Source: Pseudorasbora parva
Lineage: Eukaryota > Chordata > Actinopteri > Cypriniformes > Gobionidae
Assembly (NCBI RefSeq): GCF_024679245.1
Contig: NC_090191.1
Coordinates: 41,153,524-41,217,523 of the forward strand
Direction of reading: 5' to 3'
DNA length: 64,000 nucleotides
Below the pieces are notes generated by a model that saw nothing but the letters and a program-made list of their open reading frames with translations, did not search any database and was not told the origin of the DNA. This document shows positions 1-11,987 of the stretch, in pieces; positions within the stretch are counted from its first letter, which is position 1, and every line of letters begins with the position of its first letter. A program made the translations under genes and the position numbers.

Positions 1-602
1 TAGTCTTTACCTTTTGTCCACTTGCAGTTTTTGTCAAATATTTTGTTGTGATTTAATAATTGCGTGCCCTTGCCTTAATCTGGCAATAATGTTGCCAGAT
101 TTATATTAATAGAGACAAAGTTAAAAAAGCATAGCTAATACAAACCATGATATACTTATTTGACCTTCATTGCCCCCTTCTGGTGTCCAAGGTACAGCTT
201 CCTTCTCATATATTTTCAATGCCCTAAGGGACAAGATTTCTCAATCAGCTCTTTCAACCAAAAGGCTGACCTTATTTCTGCTCAGACAACCTTATCGTTC
301 ATTAGTGCTACTTGGCAGTTGCTATAATGAATAAAGTGCCCCAGTGTCCTGTCAGGTGCTAAACCATCACAGCAGACAAAATGGTTCTAAGAGGAAACGT
401 TCTGCATATCATTTGGCATGTTCATACATTAAAAGTACGCTTTTCATCTATATTGTGTATGCAGTAGAGGGCTTCTTTTTTTTACCTGAGAAAATTTGTT
501 GTAACATGAATCAGAATGCTCACTATTCTAATTATCAGCTTAAGGGTTTAAGGTGTTGTTTTTTTTGTTGTTTTTTTTAACACATCAAAACTATTCTTAC
601 AC
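1..602. other. Unassigned AT-rich sequence
   Basis: I see no gene or repeat family here. There are T-runs near 475-483 and 558-579. The short open frames lack any recognisable motif and run through low-complexity sequence. Confidence 0.5.
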
Positions 603-780
603 TAGGGATGTGCAACTACTTTTATACTTGATCCAGTACCAAGTACTAGCAGGGCCAATATCATTGCTGACGATACCAATACTAATTCCACTACTAAATT
701 TGTTTCTACAATTTCTGTGGATTTCTGTGTTTCTCAAGTTTGGTAATTATAGTTTTATCAGTATATTTTAAAACAGTGTC
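603..780 (+). mobile_element. One-ended hAT-type repeat
   Basis: The stretch begins TAGGGATGTGCAACTAC and continues with alternating 'accaagtac' and 'gataccaatac' blocks, typical of teleost hAT non-autonomous termini. No matching inverted terminus was found downstream, so it is probably truncated. The family call is from recognition only. Confidence 0.4.
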
Positions 781-921
781 AGCAGTTCAGGCAAGAAATA
801 GTTCCTAACACTGTTAACAGTTTTTACATTGAAGCTTATTTTACAGATTTTTGTTCATGCTAAATAATTAGCTGAACTTAAATTTCCTATATGATCACTA
901 GTTTAAAAAATGTTGTAATAT

Positions 922-1889
922 TAGGGTTGCTCTGATTGATTGGCTACTGATCACTATCGGTCGATAATCAGTTTGGGAAGTTTGATTGTCGCTACAAAGG
1001 CAGATAAACCGATCTCATGGCATGACATGCAGCAGCACAGTCTCAATCTCTATCTGGTGCAGGTAAAACAATTAATATATATATTTTTTAATACAGTGTA
1101 AGGTAATTTCAGAAACACTCAGACAGCACTCTTTCCCTCTCAGCTAGCTAGTACAAAATTCCACTTAAAGGGATAGTTCACCCAAACATAAAAATTAGCC
1201 CATAATTTACTCACTCTCAAGCCATCCTAGGTATATGACATTCTTCTTTCAGACAAATACAATCAGAGTTGTATATATATATATATTTTAAACTGGCTCT
1301 TTCAAGCATTATAATGGCAGTGAATGGCAGCTCAAAATTTGAAGCTCATAAACCTGCATGTAGAGAAGAATGCATCTAGGATGGCTTGATGAGTAAATCA
1401 TGGGGTTTTGGGTGAACTATCCCTTTAAATTGTCAAATACACACAAATGTATGGACAAATTACCATCTTGTCAGATTTATAATAGTATATTGGATCCGTA
1501 CACCAAGTGACAGCAACCTAATCATTTCGTTTTTTGTCTTATTGTTTGATTAACATTTAACAACAATCATTCTTCTTGAATGAATAACTTTTGTAACATT
1601 GATTATAAGGATTAAGAATCTGTATTTATGCATGGAATACAATCCAGTATTATTTAAATTTGATTCCTTATTAAATTTATTTAGTACTTCTTAAGACATA
1701 CCTGAAGAAAAAAAAACATTAAAAAATGAGAATTCAGGCCCTAAATTAATGTAAAAATCTAGATTAGAGTATCCCTATAAATAATTCTACATGATAAAAA
1801 CAAGGCTTCAAAAGAATCGGTATCCGTGTTCGTATTAGCAGATACTTTTTCCTGTGATCAATTCAAAAATCCTGATTAGAGCACCCTTA
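922..1889. mobile_element. hAT-type non-autonomous element with diverged 8-bp TSD
   Basis: The left end reads TAGGGTTGCTCTGATTG. The right end, reverse-complemented, reads TAAGGGTGCTCTAATCAGG, so they form an imperfect terminal inverted repeat. The flanks are tgtaatat (914-921) and attaatat (1890-1897), matching at 6 of 8 positions, as expected for an old hAT target duplication. There is no transposase. A TTAAAGGGATAG-type element sits inside at about 1165-1431. Confidence 0.65.
1165..1431. mobile_element. TTAAAGGGATAGTTCACCC inverted-repeat MITE
   Basis: Both ends show the same terminal repeat: ttaaagggatagttcaccc on the left and gggtgaactatccctttaa on the right. TTAA lies at both borders. 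The body contains the usual 'tttactcac' block. It is about 265 bp, non-coding, nested in the hAT-type element 922-1889 and therefore younger than it. Confidence 0.75.
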
Positions 1890-1897
1890 ATTAATAT

Positions 1898-2293
1898 TGT
1901 ACATCTGACGAAGCCAGCCATTCTAAATGTAGTAGTTTTATATATTTGCAGTTTTTAAAGGGTTCCTAATGGTGTGAAGTATCCTAGTTTTTTACCGTTC
2001 TTTTGTAGAGTGATCAGTCTTTTTATATGGCTGGAATGTTGTGCTGCAACTGAGTGTCTTATGGTTGCAGACTTGCAGTGTCCAGGTCACGTACTTGTGG
2101 GGTTGCTGCCATTGAGATTAATGTGAATGCCAACAGAGCTTTCTCCAGGCCCTTTCTTCATTGCTTGTGATATTCACTGGCTTGCCTTCATGGTTTAAAT
2201 CACACATATTTCCAATATTGTGTTTTCTTTTTCAACAATTTCTTGATAAACGATGGACAATAATTCACATTTCGTGCGCGTCACATCCATGAT
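1898..2293. other. Unassigned sequence
   Basis: No gene or clear repeat was seen. It is moderately complex sequence between two hAT-type elements. Confidence 0.4.
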
Positions 2294-2644
2294 CAGTGCT
2301 GGGCGGTATGACCAAAAATTCATATTGCAGTATTTTTTTCCCCCATGCATAACTAGGTGTTAAGTACATTTTCTATTGATTGAGAGAGAAAAATACTGTA
2401 GTAGATTGACTTCAAATGCCCTATTTTACTGTCATGATGAGTGAATATTGTAGAAAAAATCTGCACTAGAATATAATACAGAGTTGCAAGGGCCCACAAA
2501 ATTATGCTGTGGAGAGACAACAACCAATAATAGCACTAGTCTCTGAAATGACACGCGTCAGTTTAACACAGAAAGAATAAAGACGGTTACTTTTTTGCCC
2601 ATTCTTTGAATTTTTGGTCTACATATGGAAGCCTATTTCCGCCA

Positions 2645-2905
2645 CTAAATAAAAATAGTAATTTTTTTTTTTTTTTTAATTATTATTATTTTATCTCAGA
2701 ATTCTGAATTTTTTCTCACAATTGTGAGTTATAAAGTCAGAATACTGAGATATTAACTCACAATTGTGTGATATAAAGTCACAATTCTTAATTTGTTTTT
2801 CTCATAATTGCGTGTTATAAAGTCACAATTCTGAGATATAAACTTGCAATTGCATGATAGTCACAATTCAGACTTTTTTTATCAGTCAGAATTGTGAATT
2901 AATAA
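2645..2905. repeat. Degenerate minisatellite, ttataaagtcacaattct type
   Basis: Blocks of 'ttataaagtca', 'cacaattctgagat' and 'ataaactcacaattg' recur at roughly 50-bp spacing with many substitutions. The small internal 'caattg' palindromes recur too. This is a tandem family widespread in teleosts. It lies inside the element 2294-4331. Confidence 0.65.
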
Positions 2906-2927
2906 TTAATAATGTGCACATATACGG

Positions 2928-3999
2928 TAGGGTTGTGCCAATTGACAATATCATCAAGTCTTGTGAGTGTGACGCACACTACCTAGTCTCTTATATAGTT
3001 AATCCCTTTGCAGGGATTGCTCTGTAAATTAAATTGAGAATTACTTAATGCATATATGCTATTTTAAACACTGTAATCTATACCAGAGATGTGACATGTT
3101 AGTCTGTAAAAATACTGTCAGGCAGGCTACACAAATATCGATCTTGACATTGTTAGCCTCTTCTCATTTTTACATGTACATTTAACTTAAAATATTTAAT
3201 TTTGTACAAGAAAACATCTCTTAATAATTAATTATTAGTAGCCTATTGGAGTGTCGGAGGAAATCTTGCTCATGTCATATAGCTCTTCTGTGGCTACTGC
3301 ACTGAAGCAGCAGTTTAAGATAAACCCAGACTTCAGCCAATGTATCTGGTTTATACTTTTAAAGACAAATTGCCTTTGCCACAATGTCAAATCAAATGAA
3401 AGAATGAAGGTGATTCTGATAACACGTTTGTTAAAACACAGAAGAACAAAAATGGGAACGACACTCAAACCGAACCTCTTGGATTTACATTTCATTTATA
3501 ATTAGCAGCGCAATTAACTTTTTGTTGTACAAAGCATGGCACGCGCTACAAAATAATGTTATTGAAATATTGTGAAGTGGTCATATGAACTACACGAATG
3601 AACGTTTAAAAAATTATGCAAAATTGAATAGCTCCGTAACGGATTGAAAGTGCATAAAAAAGTGTTTCACTATAGACCATGTTTAAATTTTGATGTTTCT
3701 TTGAAGGAAAGCCTGAATGAGTAATTAGCTGGGGAAGTAAAATAATGACATTTTAGTTTTTAAGTAGAAAAAAATATTTATGTAAAGAAATATATTAAAA
3801 TAAAGTGCTTAAAACTGCACAATTCTTCATAAGTGGAAGAAAACTATTTTCTTTCCCTCATGTGTAACCTATATGAAAGCCCGAATGATTCACTAGTTGG
3901 GTTAGTAAAATAATGAAATTATAGTTAAGTAGAAAATACATTTTAAGTTTTACTGTAAACTTTGTCAACTGCCAATTTAGAGGAAATTGCCCAACCCTA
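2928..3999. mobile_element. Nested hAT-type element, TAGGGTTG ends
   Basis: The left end is TAGGGTTGTGCCAATT and the right end, reverse-complemented, is TAGGGTTGGGCAATTTCC. The flanks atatacgg and atacatgt match at only 5 of 8 positions, so the duplication is doubtful. It appears to sit inside 2294-4331. A short internal duplication is present (about 3712-3785 and 3874-3950). Confidence 0.5.
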
Positions 4000-4331
4000 A
4001 TACATGTTTCTGGTTTATGTTTAGAGCACTAGAGTAAATAAAATATGTCCGTAAAAAACTTAAAACACACTCATTTTGGTCTTTATGATCCACGTGGCAT
4101 GTGTTGTCAAACTCGTTGTGAGTTGTTTAAATTTTCTTCTGTATAATGTGATCTCAGCTGTGCCCTCACTACAGTGCAACAGTGAAACGGGATCTATCTC
4201 AAACAGAGTTGTGCTGCATTGATTTCTGAACTTTGTTTAAGTGCTATACAGCGGTATTGCGGTATATTAATTCATATCAAATCAAAAATAAACACCGGTA
4301 TTCACTATGAATCGTATACCGCCAAGCACTG

Positions 4332-5315
4332 CGGAATAATAAAATCAAGTAAATTAAATAAATGAGTAAATAAACAAGTAGACTAAATTACACCCACCCC
4401 AATTTTAATGCAAGCCCCTCTGAGAATTGTGTCGCTTGTCCTTGTGTCAGGATTGGCTTTCTCCAGATATTTAGAACAATCTAACATTTGTTGTTACTTC
4501 TTCAGCCACTAGTTCTCTGCTATCTTCAGTGTGCTCAATAAAACTTTTTGCAGAATCTTTTAGTCGTACCACATCCTGATTTATCCTAATTGAACCATGT
4601 CCCATCAAAGTTGTAATTAAAATGCTAAACAAAGCGAGTCGGCTAACTCTGTTGTCGACCTAAGGCTATCTCATCTGAGTTTTCATGCCTTTAAATGTCA
4701 GTGCAAGAGAACTCCTTGAAAAATTGAAAAAGCCCATTACCAGTGACATTTCAACACGTGTGTGCAACACATTCAGAATAGATGATTCGAAGTATATTCA
4801 ACCCTCGACAGATCTCCTCTTCTTTGGGCCAGTATCAAGTTGTGTAATTGGAATTTTATTTTGTTTTGTCTAACATTACTGTAATCCATATGTCTGGTGT
4901 CATATCCATAGTCACAATTCTGTCTTGTTTTTGGGCACAAGGATGATTCATGAATGTTCAGAAAGTCCTCGTTCTTTTTTTGTATTTAAGTTTTATGGGG
5001 AAATATCATTGTGGACTGGGTGGAAAGGGGTCTTCTACCATTATGTTGAATGTGAATCCTTCTTCATAAATTTTAACAGTTTTTGGTAAGAACTGATATA
5101 CAAGTTGAGGAGATAGAATTGCAAGGCAAATACATCTTTTTTTTAAATGATTATTAGGTCAGAAATCCATGGTGGTTAATTATCAAGCTCTGTTAAGGAT
5201 ACAATTTTATGGTCAATGTTTCAGTGCTACAGGTTTGCTTTTAAAAAAAAAATAGATCCTTGATTTTTGTTTGACTGTAACTATATAATACTGCCAAATG
5301 GCCGTCTTGACAGAT
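4332..5315. other. Unassigned sequence
   Basis: About 1 kb with no recognised repeat or gene. A 62-codon open frame at 4685-4873 has no motif I know and no splice signals that stand out. I treat it as chance. Confidence 0.45.
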
Positions 5316-6490
5316 TTATGTCGCGTTCCAGGCAACCCGTAACCTGTGTTTTTCTAACCTTCTACTGGTGAAATTGCACTGGAATGGCCATTAAACCCTT
5401 GACTTCCCATCCGTGAACTCGTACTAGTCGGCGTACTCCCAGTTAGAAGTTCTAACGTTACATAGCCTGTGATACAACAATGGCAGCCCCTACGGATGAT
5501 GTGTTTATGGAAGTCAAACATTAAGGGTGCTTTCACACTTGCACTTTTGGTGCGCACCCGGGTTCGATTGACATCAGAGTTTGGTTCGTTTGGATAATGT
5601 GAATGCGGTCTTCCAAACTTGGGTGGGCACCTGCAAACCATACCAGAGTCCACTTAAAAAGGTGGTCTGGGGTTCGGTTTATGTGAACTCTGGTACGGTT
5701 GGTTGCTGATGTAAACGCAATCGTACTAAATCGAGGAAATGAGCCGGTATCAATGATGAATAATTTGATAAAAATGTGTGTTTTGTGTGTGTTTAACTCA
5801 TTTACCTGATGAGCGTCACTGACATGCAGAGAGCTGTAGATCTCATTTCTGCTCGTCTTCGGCATTTTTTAGAGCATTTGCAGTGCACTCGCGGCAGATT
5901 GATGCAAGTGCTGTTGCTTACTGAAGCTTTGGCAACAAAACCAACAGATCAAAAACAAAAATATAAAAGTGACGTGAGCACCACTATGCATTTCCCCACC
6001 TTCACGCTCAATGTCGTTAGCAACCGGGTAAACAGCTACTGCTTTGACACAAACGAAACCAGGTTCTGACCCAAATAATATATTATGAACACGCCCAGCG
6101 GGGACGGGGAGGGGCATCATCATCATCAGCAGCTTTTATAGCGTTAGCTAGTTTTCAGTTCAGAGTGGAAGAATAAATGAATACCAAATACATTTCCAAA
6201 AATACAAATAATGTAAAATAAAAGGTATAACAGCTTCTCTTGCCTCACGCACCGTTTTTTCTCTCTACCGTTTCCCTTAAATAAACAAGGAGCAAACACC
6301 TTTGGCATTAGAAATGATTGTAAATAAGCATAAGCCCCATAAGGTCCGCCATGCTTGGTTTATATCTAGCTACCGCAATTCCTCGCGCTCAGGCAGTTAG
6401 GCGTAACTTTGCCTGGAATGCTATAAAGTCGTAAATGGTGGTTTGAAGTCGTAACTTACAGGCTCAAAAACCTGCCTGGAATGCAGCATA
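5316..6490. mobile_element. Composite inverted-repeat element, 'gttccaggcaa' ends
   Basis: The left end contains 'cgttccaggcaacccgtaac'. The right end, reverse-complemented, contains 'gcattccaggcag' followed by 'cctgtaagttacgac'. Together they form long imperfect terminal inverted repeats. The middle holds a second repeat that starts at about 5525. No transposase is visible. Confidence 0.5.
5525..5740 (+). mobile_element. GGGTGCTTTCACAC repeat, left end, nested
   Basis: It starts gggtgctttcacacttgc right after TTAA and is rich in 'ggttcg' and 'tctggt' blocks. I recognise this as a common teleost MITE with possibly Harbinger-like ends. The opposite terminus could not be found, so the right border is approximate. 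Confidence 0.4.
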
Positions 6491-7865
6491 AGACCCAAGC
6501 AATTAGCAAATCTCTTTCTTTAAACCTAATACAGCACAGCATTGATAACATAGCTTTGAGTCTTGTAATGTATTTCTTTATAATCCGCATTTATTGTATC
6601 AAGACTGGCGTGTCTAATAAGTTGTCAGAAGCTTTGGAAACTAGGATCTGAAACCTTTGGCAGTTTCAGGGTCTTGATCGACTCCATTAAAATGGAAACT
6701 TCAGGCAAACATGCAGGCGTGCTGTCTGATTCAGATGACTGGCAGCCAATTACTGAAAAAAATGCAGAATCTGTATGTTTGCTATAGATATGACAGAATA
6801 CAATTTACACATTATGAAGACCATTTACCCAGTGCTACCTCTATTTCCTGTCATGCTGACATTCTTTTTTTTCATATAACCCAGTATCTGATCCTGTAGG
6901 TTATTACAAGAATTTTAAACACTTTACTGGTTGTGTATCGTTCAGCGGCAGACTGTCAAGATTCTCTCCAGGGACACTTGAGATGAGATACAAACACAAG
7001 TGACAAGCCCGAGCTTAGCAACTGTAGCACAGTTTTTGATAAATGGATAAAACAAGCACATCTGAAATCACTCACAAGATCCTCCATGGAATTTCACAGA
7101 TCTGTTAATTCTTGTTTTGGTAAAAAATTCTCCCACATCTTAATTCTTTGTGGGAGGGCAGTATTGTCTTGTGAGAAAGGCGCAGGGATCCCAGGTCACA
7201 TCTTTGCAGCAACAACAAAAGTAAAGCTTTTTCAACATATGCATGTTTGATGGTTGGATTTGAATTTCATGTGTGGATTTCCTCCTCCCCTCCACATTTA
7301 AACACAACAGCCTCAAACATCTGAAAGCATTGTTCATGTTTAACATGGCGCAGCGTGACTTTTCACATCTGAGAGAGTTTACACAAACGCACTGTGATGT
7401 GCTGTTTTGGGGGTCTTTTGAAATTATATCTCTTTGACGCCTACCCTTGTGTAACCACCACAAATTGATTTCCAGTCTATCACGCAGACGAATCACTGGC
7501 CTGTTCCTGCTTCACCTTTCTAACCTATTTTTAGTTATACTTTTGAGACAAGCTTTCACTATTGTGCACATTTTTACAGTGCTCGCAATGCTGTATTGAA
7601 ATTCTGCTGCAGTTTCCAGCAGTTAATTCAGTTCCAGTTGGAACTTTTTGTAGATAATTTTACTTGAATAAGAAATTGTGATATTTAACTTCTTGCATGT
7701 ATTTTTACATACACATTTAGAAACCGCTTATAACCCCTTAGCACGTTCAGAGGAACACCCTGGTAACCATCCACCACATCCTAGCTTTGTTATGGTGAAA
7801 TCTACATCAGAAAGCAATACATAAAATGTGTAGTGAGTTAAGGCTATGTGAATAATTTGGCCAAA
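6491..7865. other. Unassigned unique-looking sequence
   Basis: Nearly 1.4 kb without any repeat signature I recognise. A 118-codon minus-strand frame at 7140-7496 has no family motif and I do not support it as a gene. Confidence 0.45.
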
Positions 7866-8506
7866 ACAACAGAGTATTAAAATGATAGTTCATTTTAGTT
7901 CATTACTCTCCTCGTCGTTACTAAACACGTAGGAGCTTCGGTCATCTTTGGAACATAAATTAAAATATTTTTTATGAGATCTGAGTTTCTCTTTCCAGTG
8001 GTTCAACCTTAATTTGTATGAAGTGACGAGAATACTTTGTGTGTAAAAAACAAGCAAATAAAATGTATTCAACAATTATGTCAGCCTCCGACGCTGTTGC
8101 TGTAGTAATTGCAGTCCAGTGCTTCCACATTATGTCAGCGCTACGCCAGAATGGCAGCTTAATATTGGCCGACACTGATCATGTGACCACAAGAACGCAT
8201 GTGTGTGATGCTGATGCAGGAGCTTGCTAACGTAAACCAAAGAATTTAATCTTTGTGTAAACTGAATTAAGGTTGCACCACTAGAGTCACATGGACTGTT
8301 TTAAAAATGTATTTACCACCTTTCTGGGCCTTGAAAATGTTAATTAAATAGCAGTGTAAGGAGGGGTCAGAGAGCTCTTGGATTTCATCAAAAATATCTT
8401 CACTTGTGTTCTGAAGATGAACGGAAATCTCAAAGGTTTGGAACGACAATAGGGTGAGGTATTATTGAAAGAAATAAAATTTTGGAGTGACCTAATAACC
8501 CTTTAA
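7866..8506. mobile_element. TTAAAGGGTTA-type element, diverged left end
   Basis: The right end, reverse-complemented, reads CTTAAAGGGTTATTAGGTCACTCC without interruption in this family's style, then 'tttctttcaataa' and the 'gttcatcttcagaacac' block. The left end ('atgatagttcatttt') is a weak version of the same terminus. It is non-coding. Confidence 0.55.
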
Positions 8507-9065
8507 GTAATCGCAAAATACAGAAAACCTGTTGATTTGAAGTTCATACGTTTAATATTTTGGTGTACCTGCACCAAAGCGTGACCCCCACCATACTTCT
8601 TTATAACAAGTGTGTTCTGTCCAGCTAGGTGTGAAATGCGCTGGAGACAGAAGCAGAATTTAAAGAAGCGCATTTGAGCAGCTTTCTCTCATTAGAGGAT
8701 GCACTGCATGGCGAAAACAGGCCTGTAGCAGCGCCACTGGTGTTCTTCTTGTTTATTCTTTTACCCGGCACTCTGACAGAGAGCTTGGCATGCCCTGTTT
8801 GTATGTGGAAGAAAGATTAGGTCCCTTTCTTGCCTTTTCTTCAGCGCCTGTGGTTACTTTCAGAATGTAGTGGAGAATTTAGAGCACAAACTGCATCTCC
8901 TCTTGAATATAAATTGCTGTTCTCTGAAATTTTAAAGGAGGGAGAAAGAGATAAATAAATCTCATTTTCTGTCCCAGCAGAGTTCCCTCTGCTCAAATCC
9001 ATTTCTTCTTTCCCCCCTGGCCTAACCTTGGCACAGAGGAAGTTCAGATAGAGCTCCCCTTGATA
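8507..9065. other. Unassigned sequence
   Basis: No repeat or gene was recognised. The part around 8640-8780 is complex, unique-looking sequence. Confidence 0.4.
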
Positions 9066-9200
9066 CTGGGTATAGTTCACCCTAAAATAAAGATTGTAAT
9101 TTACTCAACCTTCCTCATCTGGTTCCAAACCTGTATGATTTAGTTTCTTCTCTGGAACACATGTTAAATATGTATCTTTTTGTCCATATAGTGTTGTTTA
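9066..9200 (+). mobile_element. Half copy of the TTAAAGGGATAG family
   Basis: It contains 'atagttcaccctaaaataaa', 'tttactcaacc' and 'gttccaaacctgtatg' in family order. Only the left half is present. Confidence 0.6.
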
Positions 9201-9500
9201 CTTTCAACATGTGGAAGAAAAAAAACAGCCAAGTTAACGAGCGGTAATATCCTAATGCAATTTCATGCAGTCTTTTTTTACACTGTTAAAGAGTTGGATT
9301 CTCATGCTAAACATGGTCAAAAATTAGTTGGTTGTGTAAAAGAGTATTTCTGTGTCACACACACAGGGTTTTAACAATTGTCTGAAAGTTTTAGGTCATA
9401 CAGGGTGAAATTCCTTGTATGGGCACTGGTCCCGGATGAGTGTGTGCGCATATCGAGCTGTGCAATATTGTCTTTAACAATATTTAAAATGTATATGACT

Positions 9501-9836
9501 TAGGCCTGTCACAATAACAAATTTTGCTGGACGATAAATTAGCCAAGAAATTATTGTGATAAACGATATTGTCGTTCTGAGACCATTTTCATCTAAAATA
9601 ATGATAATGGCATAAAAATGAAGGTACACCTTTTCAAAGATCAATAAACTTTAATTTCTAAAGACTATTTAACACTAAAAATGGAAAACATTTTAGATAA
9701 CCACAATAAATGAACAAAACAACAAAAATTGGAGCATGGACTCTCAGTCTGTTTAAAAAATGCATTTAAATAAGTACCAAAAAGAACAATAAAATGGATG
9801 AAAACTGCAACGGATGATTGTGTTTTAGGCGCATAT
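9501..9836 (+). mobile_element. hAT-type repeat, TAGGCCTGTCACAATAAC end
   Basis: The start taggcctgtcacaataac, followed by 'aaattttgctggacgataa' and 'gataaacgatattgtcg', is a very common teleost repeat terminus. Only one end is visible. It lies inside the broken repeat 9250-10515. Confidence 0.55.
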
Positions 9837-9935
9837 TAGGGGTGGCATGGTTCACAAAACCCACGGTTCGGTTCGTATCATGGTTTTAGGGTCACAGTTT
9901 TCCGTTCTGTATGGTCCTCGTTGTTTTTTTTCTTT
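9837..9935 (+). mobile_element. hAT-type repeat end, TAGGGGTGGCATGGTTCAC
   Basis: The block 'ggttcacaaaacccacgg', followed by 'ttcggttcgtatcatgg', is characteristic of another teleost hAT-type terminus. It directly follows the previous fragment. No opposite end was found. Confidence 0.5.
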
Positions 9936-10262
9936 TAATCCAGATATGTACTTCAGCATAATATATATTAATTATTGTCATAACCGTATTTATTAAGGTT
10001 ACATGGATCAAAGAACAACAAACAATACTAGGCCTATTTTATTTATTACTTTTTGTTGTGGCACCAGTGAAAATTTTGTTAGCATTGAGCCCGAATACAT
10101 AATTAGACCCCTAAAGAACCTGGACGCCCAAGTTTCATGTAGTAACTTTATCGGTAAAAATTACATAAGTAGTTTGGAGAAGTCTACCACTCCCCCTTAA
10201 AATAATCTTAGGGGCAATAAGACTATTTGTCGTGTGATAACCACAATAGATGAACACAATAG

Positions 10263-10263
<1 letters not shown>

Positions 10264-10322
<59 letters not shown>
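10264..10322. repeat. (TG)n microsatellite
   Basis: An uninterrupted dinucleotide run of about 29 units. Confidence 0.95.
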
Positions 10323-10324
<2 letters not shown>

Positions 10325-10744
10325 AGCTTCACCCACTGTATGCCTTCACAAGCTTGGCTTGGGAAATAATCTGTAAAGTGTATCTGTCTTTTATAAATAT
10401 AATAAAACTAAAGACTCTTGGGAGATATGAAGGATAAAACTACTACTACTCAAGATTAACAGAAACTTCAAACTTAACAGATTGGCAGAAACTGTGTTAT
10501 GTACCCTTTAAGAGTAACGTCTGAGACAGTTGATAGCTAAATAAAAACTCTTTGGAGACTGTTTTTCTCTCTGCTAACACTACTTAAAAATTCAGTGAAG
10601 GAAGAATAATGAAAGGGAGAGAGAAAGTATGTAGAACCTCTTCAACACTTACAGTGTTTTAAAAATAACAAATCAAACCTTGTCAACAAGGCCCCATTAA
10701 TTTTACATCTTTACATTCATATCTATACCTATAATCTCCATTAC

Positions 10745-11987
10745 TAGGGCCCTATAAAATCTGTTTTATTTTTTTCCCAAATTCTGTGTTTTCCGTTTTA
10801 ATTTTTGCAGATTCCGTTTTTTTCCTTTTTTAATTTTTGGGAATTTAATTTTTTTTTACCCTTTACTGTTATTTTAGTCAAAAAAGAGTGTGCTTTCAAT
10901 GTTAATATAATAGAACATAAAACACAAAATAGGAATGACTTCAAATTTATTGCGGTAACAAACATCACATTAACTTTTTAGAACAAAGACTGCATGATGC
11001 AACATGACACTGCACTTCAAGTACTTCAAATATTAATGGTTATGAGCTTTAAACTTTCCGGTAACATACATTATTTTAGTTAATATAAGTTAAAATGAAA
11101 GAGCTCCATTAGCTTTTTCTTTCAAGTAAAAATAATAATAAAAAAACTAAAAGAATCATCTTTTACATATAGTACTATTGATTAAAACATTTAAAGCTGA
11201 AAATTGACATGACATTTTTTAATTTAATTATGAAATCATGTAGTGAATTGTTCTGTGTGTTTAACAATCACCATTATGATCCAGAGCTGTAAAAAAATAA
11301 AATAAAGTACACGAAAACAACACTGCCGGAAGTTTTTTTTTTAAAGAAAAATTTCAAAGGCCCCTTTAAATGATTAACTAGATGCTCCTCTTAACTTTAC
11401 TTACTTTGATCATGTAAACTACCCATATACAGTATGTTATGCATAAGTTATGTTTGGAACAGAGAGGAAAACGGTCGCATTTGCAGAAGATATGCTGCCT
11501 AATGTGTCTGTCAAATCAAAGCACGAGAATGACAGGGGTTGAGCAGACCACCGGAAAATCGGACAGAATGGACAATATTTGTCTGTATTTGCAATACACA
11601 AGCCGCGGTTCAGCTGCATGCAACCAATGCTGCCTGTGTAAAAAGCACAACCGGCGCGCGGTTCCCGCTCTCCATACGCAAAGCTTCTGCGTTACAGAAA
11701 CCGGTGTTAGCGTCCAGTTTCTTAAATTTTCCGCTGATGAAAGCAGAGCCATGGAGACCAACTTCGCCATGCTTTCATTGTTTTGAAGGGGGAGCTGAAA
11801 TGATGGGAGGGGTTGTGTCGCGAAAATATGCTTTCCCCGGTCTGCATTTTCCTCACATACCTTCTCCTCCCACACAAAACAGAATTTCATTACAGATATG
11901 TAAAATTCTGATTCCGTGTTAATATGCAGATTCCGCGTTTGTATGCCAATTCCGTGATTCCGTGATCGTGGAAATTATAGGGCCCTA
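10745..11987. mobile_element. 1.24-kb element with TAGGGCCCTA ends
   Basis: The left end is TAGGGCCCTATAAAATCTG. The right end, reverse-complemented, is TAGGGCCCTATAATTTCC. Both subterminal regions are rich in 'attccgtg' and 'ttccgttt' blocks. This resembles an abundant hAT-type cyprinid family. The flanks tccattac and cataactg do not give a clean 8-bp duplication. Overlapping open frames at 11437-11922 on both strands show no transposase motif. Confidence 0.65.

Larger units (their letters stand above)
2294..4331. mobile_element. Long hAT-type element, CAGTGCTGGGCGGTAT ends
   Basis: The left terminus is CAGTGCTGGGCGGTAT. The right terminus, reverse-complemented, is CAGTGCTTGGCGGTAT. The subterminal parts are rich in 'cggtat', typical of a common teleost hAT family. 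The flanking 8-mers (tccatgat and cggaataa) do not match, so no TSD is claimed. The 2-kb length is explained partly by an internal minisatellite and a second nested element. Confidence 0.6.
9250..10515 (-). mobile_element. THAP/P2X7-like repeat, copy 4, broken
   Basis: Read on the minus strand, 10515 to about 10370 matches the left end of the complete copy at 44627 ('atctcccaagagtcttta', 'aatcttgag'). The stretch 9253-9480 matches its right end ('catgtttagcatgagaatcc', 'gcccatacaaggaa'). The exon-bearing middle is missing or replaced by other repeats and a long TG run. This was found by comparing blocks by eye. Confidence 0.55.

Noticed and set aside
4685..4873. 62-codon frame starting MPLNVSARELLEKLKK
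   Set aside because: The start looks protein-like, but it ends in hydrophobic low-information sequence with no splice signals or family match. It is kept only as unassigned.
10135..10332. Frame with a Thr-His repeat, also at 26088-26345
   Set aside because: These are translations of GT/AC microsatellites.
11437..11922. Overlapping frames of 115-127 codons on both strands
   Set aside because: They lie inside a non-autonomous repeat and are not similar to any transposase I know.
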